Assembly: GCA_007135085.1 (NCBI GenBank)
Contig: SLJM01000295.1
Coordinates: 1 to 34,855, forward strand
Origin: Myxococcales bacterium
GTDB taxonomy: Bacteria > Myxococcota_A > Bradymonadia > Bradymonadales > Bradymonadaceae
Reading direction: 5' to 3'
DNA length: 34,855 nt
Part shown: piece after piece, positions 1 to 7,967 of the stretch
How the letters are laid out: every line of letters starts with the position of its first letter
Position numbering within the stretch: the first letter of the stretch is position 1
The notes under the pieces: generated by a model
Seen by the model: the letters and a program-made list of their open reading frames with translations, nothing else
What the model was told of the DNA's origin: nothing
Database searches by the model: none
Position numbers and translations under genes: made by a program

Positions 1-815
1 ACCTCGGCCAACCGGCCGCCGACGAATACGGCTTTTGCGTGGGCACCGCATCGGGCCCGGAGCTTCCCGGCGACTGCACCATTCTTGGGACCCCTGACCT
101 GAGCGACCCCGTCTTTACTGATCAACTGACAGGACTCGATTCGGGCACTGAGTATTTCGTACGCGCCTTTATCCGTGTCGACGGTGAGGACGCCGTCTAC
201 GGTGACGAGACGTCATTCACCACTTTGCTGGCCGCCCCCGAGTCGCTGATGGCCAGCACGGGCAACCCGGCTGAGATCGAAGTGTCCTGGGCGCCGGTCT
301 CCGGAGCTGCCCATTATGAGATCTCTATTGCCGAAGGGGAATGGACGGAAGTGACGGAAACCACCTTCAGTGATGAAGACGCCCCTGCACCGACGCTCTC
401 GTTGGAGAACCCCACGGCCAGCACGGACGACCTGGACGGTGTCCAACTCGATCTCGATCCAATCACCGCCGAAGCCGGTGAAGCGGTCTCCTATCGAGTC
501 CGCGCCGTCGATGCCCTGGACCGCCCTTCTGCTTATGCCGAAACCACGGGCAATCGCGACACAGGCGATATCCTGGCGAGCTGGGAGTATCGAGATGACT
601 CAGGTGAACCCTGGCAAGAACTTTCAACCATCGCTGACGTGGCGGCGCCGGCTCATTTCGACGACACCCTCGATCCCGGCACCGACCGTGAGTACCGAGT
701 GCGCGCTACCATCGATGAACTGGACGACACGGAGACCTTCTCCGTCGAAGTCCAGGGCGAGCGTCTCGAGGACAGCGGTGAAAATGGTGACGGTGAAAAT
801 GGGGACAGCGACTGA
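1..815 (+). CDS. C-terminal part of a secreted Fn3-like repeat protein (5' end outside window)
   Basis: The reading frame is open from base 3, so the gene begins before the window. A GTG at 39 is internal and there is no reason to start there. The visible 270 or so residues hold about three fibronectin type III-like beta-sandwich units. The first ends with the typical 'GLDSGTEYFVRAF' strand pattern, the second starts near 'PESLMASTGNP' with a 'VSWAPVSGAAHYEIS' core, and the third ends with 'PGTDREYRVRA'. The protein finishes in an acidic Gly/Asn/Asp/Glu tail. Such proteins are normally exported and act as adhesive or structural surface proteins, but the signal peptide and any catalytic domain are not visible. 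Its stop lies 19 bases before the convergent small gene at 835-1005. The Fn3-like call is from pattern only; the function is unknown. Confidence 0.75.
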   Translation, partial: LGQPAADEYGFCVGTASGPELPGDCTILGTPDLSDPVFTDQLTGLDSGTEYFVRAFIRVDGEDAVYGDETSFTTLLAAPESLMASTGNPAEIEVSWAPVSGAAHYEISIAEGEWTEVTETTFSDEDAPAPTLSLENPTASTDDLDGVQLDLDPITAEAGEAVSYRVRAVDALDRPSAYAETTGNRDTGDILASWEYRDDSGEPWQELSTIADVAAPAHFDDTLDPGTDREYRVRATIDELDDTETFSVEVQGERLEDSGENGDGENGDSD

Positions 816-834
816 TCGCGATATATTCTCGGAC

Positions 835-1005
835 TTAACCAAAGACCAGTGCGATCCCGGTGTCGAAGAGGGCCGACGTGCCAATGACCACGCAGGGAAC
901 GATCAACATCGTGACGATCAGCAGGAGGCCGAGAGCGAATAAAAACCGGGCGGTCCGTGATGAACTTTGCCGCGCCGCCTCCGGTGTGTCTTGATGAGCT
1001 TCCAT
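835..1005 (-). CDS. Small single-pass membrane protein, 56 aa
   Basis: This is a 57-codon frame starting with ATG at 1005 and ending with TAA at 835-837. A strong Shine-Dalgarno (GAGGAG) lies seven bases upstream of the ATG. Residues 1-20 are polar (Glu, Gln, Ser, Arg). Residues 21-42 form one clear hydrophobic helix (FLFALGLLLIVTMLIVPCVV), and a second weaker hydrophobic stretch runs to the C-terminus. The arginines at 12, 17 and 20 before the helix suggest the N-terminus stays in the cytoplasm. The gene is convergent with the Fn3-like gene and divergent from the response regulator at 1271, so the 265-base gap between it and the regulator should hold both promoters. I recognise no family. 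The ribosome binding site and coherent membrane topology support a real gene. Confidence 0.6.
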   Translation of the reverse strand: MEAHQDTPEAARQSSSRTARFLFALGLLLIVTMLIVPCVVIGTSALFDTGIALVFG

Positions 1006-1133
1006 CGGATCTCCTCGCTATGATTGAGCATCGGAACAATCGGGGCCTCCCTACCCTTTTTCAAGATAACCACGGCAATCTAACTGCTATCACTTTTCAC
1101 ACTTTTAACGGTTGTTAGACTTTTCAAGATGCC

Positions 1134-1166
1134 TTGTGATTCCTCGCAGATAGAATACAATCTGCG
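1134..1166 (+). promoter_or_regulatory. Sigma70-type promoter with overlapping palindrome upstream of the response regulator
   Basis: A -35 like TTGTGA (1134-1139) and a -10 TACAAT (1156-1161) are separated by 16 bases. A perfect inverted repeat, CGCAGAT (1145-1151) and ATCTGCG (1160-1166) with an 8-base spacer, covers the -10. A protein bound there would block polymerase, so it is a repressor or autoregulation site candidate. The transcript would start near 1168 and carry a leader of about 100 bases before the ATG at 1271. The rest of 1006-1270 shows no gene. Confidence 0.45.
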
Positions 1167-1270
1167 ATGTCCTCAGTTGTTTGCACTGGATTTTAATTGA
1201 ATGATCGCCGGACCCCAGGTCGCGGGGCAGTTGAAGCAGAGCGATATAGCTCCCCAAGGAGATCCCCAGT

Positions 1271-1993
1271 ATGCAGGAAAGCGAAGCAAAAGTATTAATT
1301 GTGGAGGACGACCCGGCACTGGCCGACGCCCTTCGCGAATTCTTAGAGTCCGAGGGTTATGATGCGGACGTTGAAAATAACGGCGCTCGAGCGATAGAGC
1401 GAATTCAAGAATCGCCGCCGGCCGCAGTGATCCTCGATCTCGGCCTGCCCGGTGCCGACGGCTTCGAGATCTGCCGCGCCGTGCGCCCCGATTATATGGG
1501 CGCCATCATTATGCTCACCGGCTCCAAGGGGGATAACGATCATATCCAAGGCCTGGAAGCAGGGGCCGACGATTATGTGACCAAACCGGTGTCGACGCCA
1601 TTATTATTGGCACGGCTGAAGGCATTATTGCGCCGCCTGGAGCAGATCTCGGAGGTGACCGACGTGTCGCTGACGGGCATGGACTCCAAAAAGCTCACTC
1701 GCGGCCCCCTCTTCATCAATCGGCGGGCCCGTGAGGCCAGCATCGATGACGAGCCGATCAAGCTGACCACCTTCGAATTCGATCTTCTCTGGATGCTGGC
1801 CAAACGGGCGGGCACCACGGTCAGTCGGGACGAACTATATCGCGAACTCTTAGAACGCGAATACGACGGCCTCGATCGCACCATCGACGTCCATATTTCG
1901 CGGCTTCGAAAGAAGCTGGTTGAATTTGGAGGAGATGCGGAGTGGATCAAGACCATCCACGGCAAAGGCTATCAATTCTTCGTCGCCGAATGA
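1271..1993 (+). CDS. OmpR/PhoB-family response regulator
   Basis: The 240-residue product has a receiver domain (about 7-120) followed by an OmpR-type winged-helix DNA-binding domain (about 140-238). In the receiver, the acidic pair D13/D14, the phospho-acceptor D56 (VILDLGLPG), T83 and K105 (KP) are all present, so it should be phosphorylated normally. The effector domain shows the usual 'LTTFEFDLLWMLAKRAGTTV' start and ends with the 'HGKGYQF' hairpin. A Shine-Dalgarno AAGGAG at 1256-1261 fixes the start. No sensor kinase is adjacent, so it is an orphan in this window. The 3' end overlaps the convergent asparaginase gene by 22 bases. It probably regulates transcription, but its targets are unknown. 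Confidence 0.93.
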   Translation: MQESEAKVLIVEDDPALADALREFLESEGYDADVENNGARAIERIQESPPAAVILDLGLPGADGFEICRAVRPDYMGAIIMLTGSKGDNDHIQGLEAGADDYVTKPVSTPLLLARLKALLRRLEQISEVTDVSLTGMDSKKLTRGPLFINRRAREASIDDEPIKLTTFEFDLLWMLAKRAGTTVSRDELYRELLEREYDGLDRTIDVHISRLRKKLVEFGGDAEWIKTIHGKGYQFFVAE

Positions 1994-2973
1994 GCGCCAC
2001 GTTCACCGGCCACATTCGATAGAAGATAGGCGCGGCGACTGTCGCGATCGGTGAAATTAGCCAGGCCGTGCATCAGCTTGGTCACCGCCGCCTCGACGGT
2101 CATCTCCCCCCCGGAGATCGCCCCGGCGTCGCGCAACGCCCGGCTATTCTCGTATTGGCTCAGGTCAATTCGGCCCGCCGATTGGGTGACGGTCAATACG
2201 TCGATCCCGGCGTCGACAGCGTCGGCGACCACGGCCGCCACATCGGGATCGCCGGTGGGCACCGTTCCCAGCCCATAGGCGGCCAGGACCAGCCCGCGAA
2301 GCCCCGACTCCGGGGAGGCAAGACTGCGAAAATGAGCGGGGTTCATCCCTGGCGAGACCTGAAGAACCAGCACGGAGGGGTCGAAGTCGGGGCGAAAGAG
2401 ATAGGGACTCTTTCTATGCTCTGCGCCTCCCTCCATCTCCACGTCGACCCCCAGACGAGCCAGGGGCGCCGCATTGGGACTCTCAAAGGCGCGGTAGTCG
2501 TGGGCGTTGCTCTTGGTGGTGCGGGCTCCGTGGAGAAGGAGCCCGTCAAAACAGATCCCCACTTCAAAAATCGGCCGGGTAGCCAATTCCACGGCGTCGA
2601 CCAGGTTGCGCCTGGCGTCGGTGCGAAGCGCCGCCAGCGGCCGTTGGGCACCGGTCAAGATCACGGGCCGATCCAATCCGCATAGCCCATAGGCCAGGGC
2701 ACTGGCCGTATAGGCCATGGTGTCCGTGCCATGGACGATGACAAACCCGTCGAAATCCCGTCGATTGGCGTCGATGATCTGGGCCAGCTCTGTCCAGTGA
2801 GGGGGTCCCATATCGCTGGAGTCGAGATTGAAGACGATACGGATTTCAAGCTCCGCCAACCCGGCGATCTCGGGCACGGCGTCGGTCAAGGCCATCGAAA
2901 AAGCATCGGGTTTGAGCGGCTCACCGGTCATTCCCAGGGTTCCACCTGTATGTAAAATCAACACGCGCGGCAT
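1972..2973 (-). CDS. ansA: Type I L-asparaginase
   Basis: This cytoplasmic enzyme hydrolyses L-asparagine to aspartate and ammonia. The 333-residue length fits the type I family. The first catalytic motif HTGGTLGM lies at residues 8-15 (nucleophile Thr12), the second, HGTDTM, has T83 and D84, and the family string 'TTKSNAHDYRAFESPN' is present. No signal peptide is seen, which agrees with the cytoplasmic type. The frame is open further upstream to 3297, but the extra residues have no family similarity, and the ATG at 2973 begins exactly at the conserved N-terminal strand with GGAG just upstream, so I use that start. The gene is divergent from the pirin gene and convergent with the response regulator, whose last 22 bases it overlaps. 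Confidence 0.92.
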   Translation of the reverse strand: MPRVLILHTGGTLGMTGEPLKPDAFSMALTDAVPEIAGLAELEIRIVFNLDSSDMGPPHWTELAQIIDANRRDFDGFVIVHGTDTMAYTASALAYGLCGLDRPVILTGAQRPLAALRTDARRNLVDAVELATRPIFEVGICFDGLLLHGARTTKSNAHDYRAFESPNAAPLARLGVDVEMEGGAEHRKSPYLFRPDFDPSVLVLQVSPGMNPAHFRSLASPESGLRGLVLAAYGLGTVPTGDPDVAAVVADAVDAGIDVLTVTQSAGRIDLSQYENSRALRDAGAISGGEMTVEAAVTKLMHGLANFTDRDSRRAYLLSNVAGERGAHSATKN

Positions 2974-3103
2974 GCTCGGACTCCAATTTCGGGATAATCT
3001 GGCCTGCTCATAGTATCGCGCCTTTTCATTTCGTCTACTCTGCTTAGATTTGCCCCCGCATTTGTAGCGCTCCACGGCAGTTCCCTCCGCCACAGAGGTC
3101 GAG

Positions 3104-3802
3104 ATGATCGAGAAATTACCCGCCAACACTCGGGGCAACACGCGCACCAGCTGGCTCAACAGCCGGCATAGTTTTTCCTTCGGACAATACCGCGACCCCC
3201 ATCGAATGGGCTTTCGCTCCCTGCGGGTCATCAATGACGATATCGTCGACGGCGGCGGGGGCTTCGGCGAACACGGCCATCGCGATATGGAGATCATCAG
3301 CTACGTCGTCGAAGGTGGCCTGGAGCACCGCGACAGCCTGGGAAACGGCGGTGTCATACGACCCGGCGACGTGCAGATCATGAGCGCCGGCACGGGCATT
3401 CGCCACGCCGAGTTCAACGCCTCCGATGATGAGCCGGTGCGCTTTCTCCAGATATGGATCCCCCCCGATCGCCGCGGCATCGAGCCCCGCTACGAGCAGA
3501 GACGATTTCCTATCTCCGACCAGACCGGCCAACTCCACCTGGTCGTCGATCCCGAGGGGAGCGACGGAGCATTGGAAATCCACAGGGATGCCCGCATCTA
3601 TGCCGGCCGATTCGACGGTGGCGAGTCGTCGAGCCTCGAACTGGGCGACGATCGCTATGGCTGGGTGCAGGTGGTCAAAGGTTGCATCGAGGTCAACGGG
3701 GTGGCGCTCGACGAGGGCGACGGCGCGGCGATAGAGGACGAGGATTGCCTCGAATTTCGACACGGTGAGCGCGCCGAGATCTTGGTCTTCGATCTGGCCT
3801 GA
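3104..3802 (+). CDS. Pirin family protein (cupin, YhhW-like)
   Basis: The 232-residue product is a two-cupin pirin of usual bacterial length. The N-terminal cupin has the metal ligands H57 and H59 (GEHGHRDME), H101 and E103 (GIRHAEF), so it should bind iron or another divalent metal. The 'RDPHRMGFRSLRVINDD' stretch is typical of the family. YhhW-type pirins can show quercetin 2,3-dioxygenase activity, though the physiological substrate is usually unknown. Other pirins act as redox-sensitive protein partners. The start has GAGG just upstream. The gene is divergent from ansA and is followed by a large stem-loop and the RNA methyltransferase gene in the same direction. Confidence 0.92.
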   Translation: MIEKLPANTRGNTRTSWLNSRHSFSFGQYRDPHRMGFRSLRVINDDIVDGGGGFGEHGHRDMEIISYVVEGGLEHRDSLGNGGVIRPGDVQIMSAGTGIRHAEFNASDDEPVRFLQIWIPPDRRGIEPRYEQRRFPISDQTGQLHLVVDPEGSDGALEIHRDARIYAGRFDGGESSSLELGDDRYGWVQVVKGCIEVNGVALDEGDGAAIEDEDCLEFRHGERAEILVFDLA

Positions 3803-3822
3803 CCGATCTGGCTTGACCTGAC

Positions 3823-3868
3823 GGGGCTGGAGAGAGCACCCTGCGCCGGACTTCACTTCTCCAGCCCC
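3823..3868 (+). other. Long stem-loop between pirin and RNA methyltransferase genes
   Basis: GGGGCTGGAGA (3823-3833) is perfectly complementary to TCTCCAGCCCC (3858-3868), an 11-bp GC-rich stem with a 24-base loop. It ends 11 bases before the ATG at 3880. There is no T-tract, so it is not a textbook terminator. No purine-rich ribosome site lies between it and the ATG; the only GGAG is inside the 5' arm and would be paired. It may be a terminator for the pirin transcript or a translational control element. Confidence 0.45.
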
Positions 3869-3879
3869 CGACCTACATC

Positions 3880-5022
3880 ATGGCCCAGACCTATTTCGCC
3901 TCCATTCAGCCCGGCCTCGAGGAAGCACTGTTGACCGAGATACGTCGTCTCGGCGGGAAGCGCCCCCGAAAGGTTTACGGCGGGGTGGAATTCGACGCCG
4001 CCCGCAAGACCCTCTACGCAGCCCATCTGCAATTGGCCACGGCCACCCGGATCTGGCTGCGGGTCGACGAATTTCGCGCCCGCGACGCAGGAGAGCTCTA
4101 CCGAAAGACCCGCCGCTTTGAGTGGGAGCGCCTCCTCGTCGGAGGAGAGACCATTCACCTCAGAGCCTATTCTTCCAATTCTCGACTCTACCACACGGGA
4201 AAGATCGCCGACGCCGTCATCGACGGACTGCGGGATCGCTTTCTGGAAGACCTGCCCGGCACACCGGCCCTGGAGTTTACGGACAGCGCTGACGAGGAGG
4301 CCCAACTTCTGATGGCCCGACTCGACGAGGATCGCTGTCAGCTAAGCCTCCACGCCAGCGGGCCCCTGCTCCACCGCCGCGGATGGCGCACCGAGTCCGG
4401 CGAAGCCCCCCTGCGCGAGACCATCGCCGCCGCCATATTGGAGCTCATCGACTGGCAGCCCGGCCAGGGACTGGCCGATCCCATGTGTGGGAGCGCGACT
4501 ATCCCCATCGAAGCGGCCCGGCGAGCCCTGAATTATCCCCCCGGATTGAACCGCTCCTTTGCCTTCCAGGCCTGGAAGAACTTCCAACCTGCCCGCTTCG
4601 CCGAGATCGCCGATGAGTTGGGCCGCCGAATCGCCAGTGAAGTCCCGGCGCCCATCCTGGCCACGGACCGCGCCGAAGAGGTGCTAAAGAGAGCCCGCCG
4701 CAACGCCGACCGGGCCGAGGTTGGCGAGCACCTCTCCTTTTCGCAGAGCCTGGCAAAGGATACCTCGATCCCCGAGCAGGTCTCCTGGCTGGTCACCAAT
4801 CCACCTTATGGAGCGCGCCTGGACGAAGACAACGCCCTGGCCGAGCTTATCGGCCTGTGGCGTGGACTGTCTCATCCCTGCGGCCTGGCCTTTTTATGGC
4901 CCTGCTCCCGGCGGGACGCCGTCTACGGATTCAAAGAGAAAAGACTGACCCGACTGACCTCATTTGAAAACGGCGGTCTCCCCGTCGATCTCTGGGTGGC
5001 CCCCTTGTCTGAGTCACCGTAA
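3880..5022 (+). CDS. THUMP-domain class I SAM-dependent RNA methyltransferase (RlmL/YpsC-like)
   Basis: The 380-residue product resembles the N-terminal half of RlmL and Bacillus YpsC, enzymes that make N2-methylguanosine in 23S rRNA. Residues 1-60 form the N-terminal ferredoxin-like region, and about 60-160 form a THUMP RNA-binding domain. The methyltransferase follows, with the SAM-binding motif DPMCGSATIPIEAA from D200 and the catalytic NPPYG at N307-G311. It lacks the second (RlmK) methyltransferase found in the E. coli fusion, as in most phyla. The ATG at 3880 begins right at the conserved 'FASIQPGLEEAL' segment. It has no visible Shine-Dalgarno and sits directly below a strong stem-loop. 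The exact base modified cannot be told from sequence. Confidence 0.88.
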   Translation: MAQTYFASIQPGLEEALLTEIRRLGGKRPRKVYGGVEFDAARKTLYAAHLQLATATRIWLRVDEFRARDAGELYRKTRRFEWERLLVGGETIHLRAYSSNSRLYHTGKIADAVIDGLRDRFLEDLPGTPALEFTDSADEEAQLLMARLDEDRCQLSLHASGPLLHRRGWRTESGEAPLRETIAAAILELIDWQPGQGLADPMCGSATIPIEAARRALNYPPGLNRSFAFQAWKNFQPARFAEIADELGRRIASEVPAPILATDRAEEVLKRARRNADRAEVGEHLSFSQSLAKDTSIPEQVSWLVTNPPYGARLDEDNALAELIGLWRGLSHPCGLAFLWPCSRRDAVYGFKEKRLTRLTSFENGGLPVDLWVAPLSESP

Positions 5023-5125
5023 CGCTTAGCATCAGCGCCGTCACTGTACGCCCACGGCCAACCCTGTATACTGCCGAGGATATTAATCTAATCGGCGGCC
5101 ATCGAACCGCCCGCAGGAGGAAGAC

Positions 5126-5935
5126 ATGACCTATATTGGAGGCAAGAAGGCTCTCGTTACCGGTGCCGCCCGCGGCATGGGACGGCTTATGGCCGAGGAG
5201 TTCGCTCGACGAGAAGCGGAGGTCATCCTCGTCGACATCGACGAGGAGGCCCTCGATGAGGCAGCGGCCGATATGAAGCGGTTCAACCAACCGATCCACA
5301 CCTTCGTCTGCGATCTCTCAAAGCGGGAGCAGATCCAGGAGCTTCACGAGAAGGTGGCCGATGAGGTGGGACGCATCGATATTCTGGTCAATAACGCCGG
5401 CGTCGTCACCGGCGGCACCTACGAAGAGCTCGATGACCGGGCTGACCAGCTCATGCTCGACGTCAATATCAACGCCGTGCACTGGATGACCAAGGCCTTT
5501 TTGCCCGACCTCAAGGGCGGATCCGACACCCACCTGGTTCAGTTGGCCAGTGCTGCCGGCCTGGTCGGGGTGCCCCATCAGGTCATCTACTCCGCTTCCA
5601 AGTGGTTCGTCGTCGGCTTTAGCGAAGCCCTTCGCATGGAACTCAAAGACGAAGGGTTCGAAAATGTGGCCATGAGCATCATCTGCCCCGGATTCGTCGA
5701 CACCGGCATGTTCGACGGCGCCAGGGCTCCGCTTCTGATGCCCATGCTCGAGCCCCAATTTGTCGTCGATCGCATCATGGAGGCCATCGAAGAAGAGCAA
5801 CTGTACGTGCGTGAGCCGGCGATCGTACGCTTCACTCCCCTGATGCGGGCCGCCCTGCCCCGTGGGGTGGTGGACACCATCATGGACGCCACAGGGGCCA
5901 CAAAATCGATGAAGGGCTGGAAAGGCCGCAGCTAA
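5126..5935 (+). CDS. Classical short-chain dehydrogenase/reductase
   Basis: The 269-residue protein is an NAD(P)-dependent oxidoreductase of the classical SDR family. The coenzyme motif TGAARGMG lies at 12-19, an aspartate after the second strand (VDIDEE) favours NAD(H), NNAG is at 89-92, and the catalytic residues are S142, Y155 and K159. The C-terminal part (LMPMLEPQFVVDRIMEAI) is of the type seen in retinol- and steroid-dehydrogenase-like SDRs that act on lipid alcohols, but the substrate is not predictable. AGGAGG at 5115-5120 sits five bases before the ATG, a strong start. A possible -10 TATACT lies at 5067-5072 without a good -35. A bidirectional hairpin separates it from the convergent SDR at 6027. 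Confidence 0.92.
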   Translation: MTYIGGKKALVTGAARGMGRLMAEEFARREAEVILVDIDEEALDEAAADMKRFNQPIHTFVCDLSKREQIQELHEKVADEVGRIDILVNNAGVVTGGTYEELDDRADQLMLDVNINAVHWMTKAFLPDLKGGSDTHLVQLASAAGLVGVPHQVIYSASKWFVVGFSEALRMELKDEGFENVAMSIICPGFVDTGMFDGARAPLLMPMLEPQFVVDRIMEAIEEEQLYVREPAIVRFTPLMRAALPRGVVDTIMDATGATKSMKGWKGRS

Positions 5936-5954
5936 AAGCAGGCCTTGCAACAAA

Positions 5955-5992
5955 TGACGGGCGATGGGGAGGTCGTCCCACATCGCCCGTCA
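5955..5992. terminator. Bidirectional hairpin terminator between convergent genes
   Basis: TGACGGGCGATG (5955-5966) pairs perfectly with CATCGCCCGTCA (5981-5992). The stem continues inward with GGGA/TCCC around a GGTCG loop, with one bulged A at 5980. It lies between the stops of two convergent genes (5935 and 6027), the expected place for a shared terminator. No run of T follows on either strand, so it would be an atypical intrinsic terminator. Confidence 0.6.
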
Positions 5993-6026
5993 CGCACTCC
6001 CCGCCAGGCCCCTCAAAATCATCTCC

Positions 6027-7199
6027 TCAGGTCTTGGCGCTGGCGCCTTCACTGATGAGGGTCTTGCTCTTATCTGTGAGCCAGCCCATATCGCGGAACC
6101 AGGCCACCGTATCTTTTAGTCCCTCCCGAACCTCGGGATAGCGGTACTCAAAGCCGGTCTCCAGGGTCTTGCGATTGCTCAGCCAATAGCTGGAGCTGAT
6201 ATATTCGGCGGACTGAATTTCAAAGACACGAACCCGGGGTATCCCGAAGTTCTGCTGCAGCCAGGTCCAAAAGGCAGCCGCCTTTGCCATGACCGGATAG
6301 AGGGCCTTGACCGGCAATAAGGGGATATCTCGCATCTTCCGCCCCGTGAGCAGCGCAATATAGTGCAGAAATTCGTGGTAGGAGATGATGCTATTGTCCA
6401 CCACGTTAAAGTCCTCGCCAATGAGCTCGGGCCGATCAGAGGCAAAGATGGCAAACCGGGCCACATCCTCCACGTGAACGGAGGTGGTGATATAATTCTT
6501 GGCGTCCGCCGGAATGGCCGGCACCAATCCGAGGGCGATCGACAAGATAATGCCGCCGTGACCGTAGCTGCTGCCCGGTCCGTAAATCGGCGCCGGACGC
6601 ACGACGGTGACCGGAAAATCCTGCTCCTCGTAGAGGCGCCAGATCATCTTCTCCTGCTCCCATTTGGACACCGAATAATCGTTGACCAGATGAGTTCCCT
6701 CCGGTTCGGCGGCCGTGGGCGCCGTATTCTTCGGGGAAGAGCAATATTCGGAAAAGGGGATATTGACCTTCGGGCCGTCGGCCGCCGTATAGGGTTTTCC
6801 AAAGACCCCGCAGGTCGACCAATGGATAAAATGCTCTAGCTGGTCGGCCTGAAGTGCCAACTCCAACAGATTTCGGGTCCCGTCGACGTTGACTCTGCGA
6901 AGTACTTCGTAGCTGGCGCTATAATCGTAGAGCGACGCCGTATGAAATACGTGGGTCACGGGCTTTTCGAACAGCACTGCCAGCGATCGGGGCTCCAGAA
7001 GGTCGGAGGCGATGAGCTCCAGATTTGGATGCTCGAAGTCGAGCCCCACCGACTCCAGGGCGGCTCGGTTTTCCTGATCCTCGAGCATCGACGCCAGATC
7101 GGTCCCAATTACCTTCTCACCACGGCGCAGCAGGTTGCGGACCACATAGGCTCCTGAAAACCCGGTCGCCCCGGTCACTAAATTCAATCGCTCGCTCAT
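6027..7199 (-). CDS. NAD-dependent epimerase/dehydratase (extended SDR, 3-beta-HSD-like)
   Basis: The 390-residue product is an extended SDR. The Rossmann motif TGATGFSG is at residues 9-16, and the active-site pair Y175 and K179 (DYSVSKWEQEK) follows a Ser/Thr-rich strand 'HWSTCGVFG'. 'RPAPIYGPGS' is the typical extended-SDR segment after the active site. The C-terminal portion, with 'FNVVDNSIISYHEFLHYI' and a long aromatic stretch, resembles the 3-beta-hydroxysteroid dehydrogenase and sterol/sugar epimerase branch. The natural substrate, nucleotide sugar or lipid/sterol, is open. The ATG at 7199 has GAGG seven bases upstream. It is convergent with the SDR at 5126 and divergent from the GyrI-like gene. 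Confidence 0.87.
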   Translation of the reverse strand: MSERLNLVTGATGFSGAYVVRNLLRRGEKVIGTDLASMLEDQENRAALESVGLDFEHPNLELIASDLLEPRSLAVLFEKPVTHVFHTASLYDYSASYEVLRRVNVDGTRNLLELALQADQLEHFIHWSTCGVFGKPYTAADGPKVNIPFSEYCSSPKNTAPTAAEPEGTHLVNDYSVSKWEQEKMIWRLYEEQDFPVTVVRPAPIYGPGSSYGHGGIILSIALGLVPAIPADAKNYITTSVHVEDVARFAIFASDRPELIGEDFNVVDNSIISYHEFLHYIALLTGRKMRDIPLLPVKALYPVMAKAAAFWTWLQQNFGIPRVRVFEIQSAEYISSSYWLSNRKTLETGFEYRYPEVREGLKDTVAWFRDMGWLTDKSKTLISEGASAKT

Positions 7200-7293
7200 C
7201 GAAGGCCTCGATCGTCGGTCTCAGTAATTTTACTCAATTCTACCGCATCGCCGGGCATCATTCATATAGCCATTGCAACGCCCACCGACATAA

Positions 7294-7309
7294 GTAAGTA
7301 CACACTTAC
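7294..7309. promoter_or_regulatory. Palindromic operator candidate in divergent promoter region
   Basis: GTAAGT (7294-7299), ACAC, then ACTTAC (7304-7309) form a perfect 6-bp-arm palindrome with a 4-base centre. It lies 95 bases upstream of the epimerase start and 187 bases upstream of the GyrI-like start. The form resembles operators of TetR-family repressors, but no such regulator is in the window. The remainder of 7200-7495 is AT-richer and shows no gene. Confidence 0.35.
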
Positions 7310-7495
7310 CACCGTGATGGCAAGACTCATAGTTCGTTTGCCGAGGTTTCCGACCTCTCCCCGGCGAGTTCTGCGAGGAAAAGTCAAAAAGTTGGTGGAC
7401 CCTTCGTAATTCCTCTAATTTTGGCTTATACTTGCCCAGATAGTTATTGATGATTACAAATTAGTTTTTCCACCGTCTTCCATAGAGAGAACGTG

Positions 7496-7963
7496 ATGTC
7501 CGATTCCATCGACGTCGAAGAGCGCGAACCTCAGAAAGCGGTCAGTATGCGCTTTGAATGCGCCGCGCCGGCCATGCGCTCCAATCTGGAGAAAATTCTG
7601 CCCCTGGTGGCTGCCTATACCAAATCTCGCGGCGGTGAGATCGACGGCCCTCCCTATCTTCGCTATCACGCCATGATCGACGGCCAATTCTTTTTGGAGG
7701 CCGGATTTCCGGTCACCAAGGGAATTCCCAAAAATAGTCTGGTCGACAACACGGAGTTGCCCGGCGGCAAGGTGGTGATCACCCGACATGTGGGCCCCTA
7801 TACCGAATTGGGATCGACCCACAAAAAGGTGCGTAACTGGATCCGCGACAGCGACTTCGTTCCCTCCGGGCCGGCCTGGGATATCTACCTCGACGATCCG
7901 GAGGAGATGGATCCCGAGGAAGTGACCACCCAGATCATCTACCCCGTGCGCCCCACCGACTGA
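7496..7963 (+). CDS. GyrI-like/AraC effector-binding domain protein
   Basis: The 155-residue product is a stand-alone GyrI-like small-molecule-binding domain (PF06445 type). The family's C-terminal pattern is plain: 'LPGGKVVITRHVGPYTEL', then 'HKKVRNWI', then 'AWDIYLDDPEEMDPEEVTTQIIYPV'. Such domains bind hydrophobic or cationic ligands, as effector domains of AraC/MerR regulators, as gyrase inhibitors or as cyclopropanoid hydrolases. This one has no DNA-binding part. A GTG at 7493 directly precedes the ATG at 7496; I use the ATG, with a purine-rich AGAGAGA upstream. It converges with the VOC gene with only four bases between the stops. The ligand is unknown. Confidence 0.82.
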   Translation: MSDSIDVEEREPQKAVSMRFECAAPAMRSNLEKILPLVAAYTKSRGGEIDGPPYLRYHAMIDGQFFLEAGFPVTKGIPKNSLVDNTELPGGKVVITRHVGPYTELGSTHKKVRNWIRDSDFVPSGPAWDIYLDDPEEMDPEEVTTQIIYPVRPTD

Positions 7964-7967
7964 TTGC

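Noticed and set aside
653-1039. 128-codon minus-strand frame over the small gene at 835-1005
   Set aside because: It is in another frame, runs into the Fn3-like gene, is arginine/serine-rich and has no ribosome site, while the 56-codon frame has both a ribosome site and a membrane helix.
2974-3297. N-terminal extension of the asparaginase frame to 3297
   Set aside because: The ATG at 2973 starts at the conserved HTGGT strand; the extra residues are basic and unlike any asparaginase, and they would overlap the divergent pirin gene.
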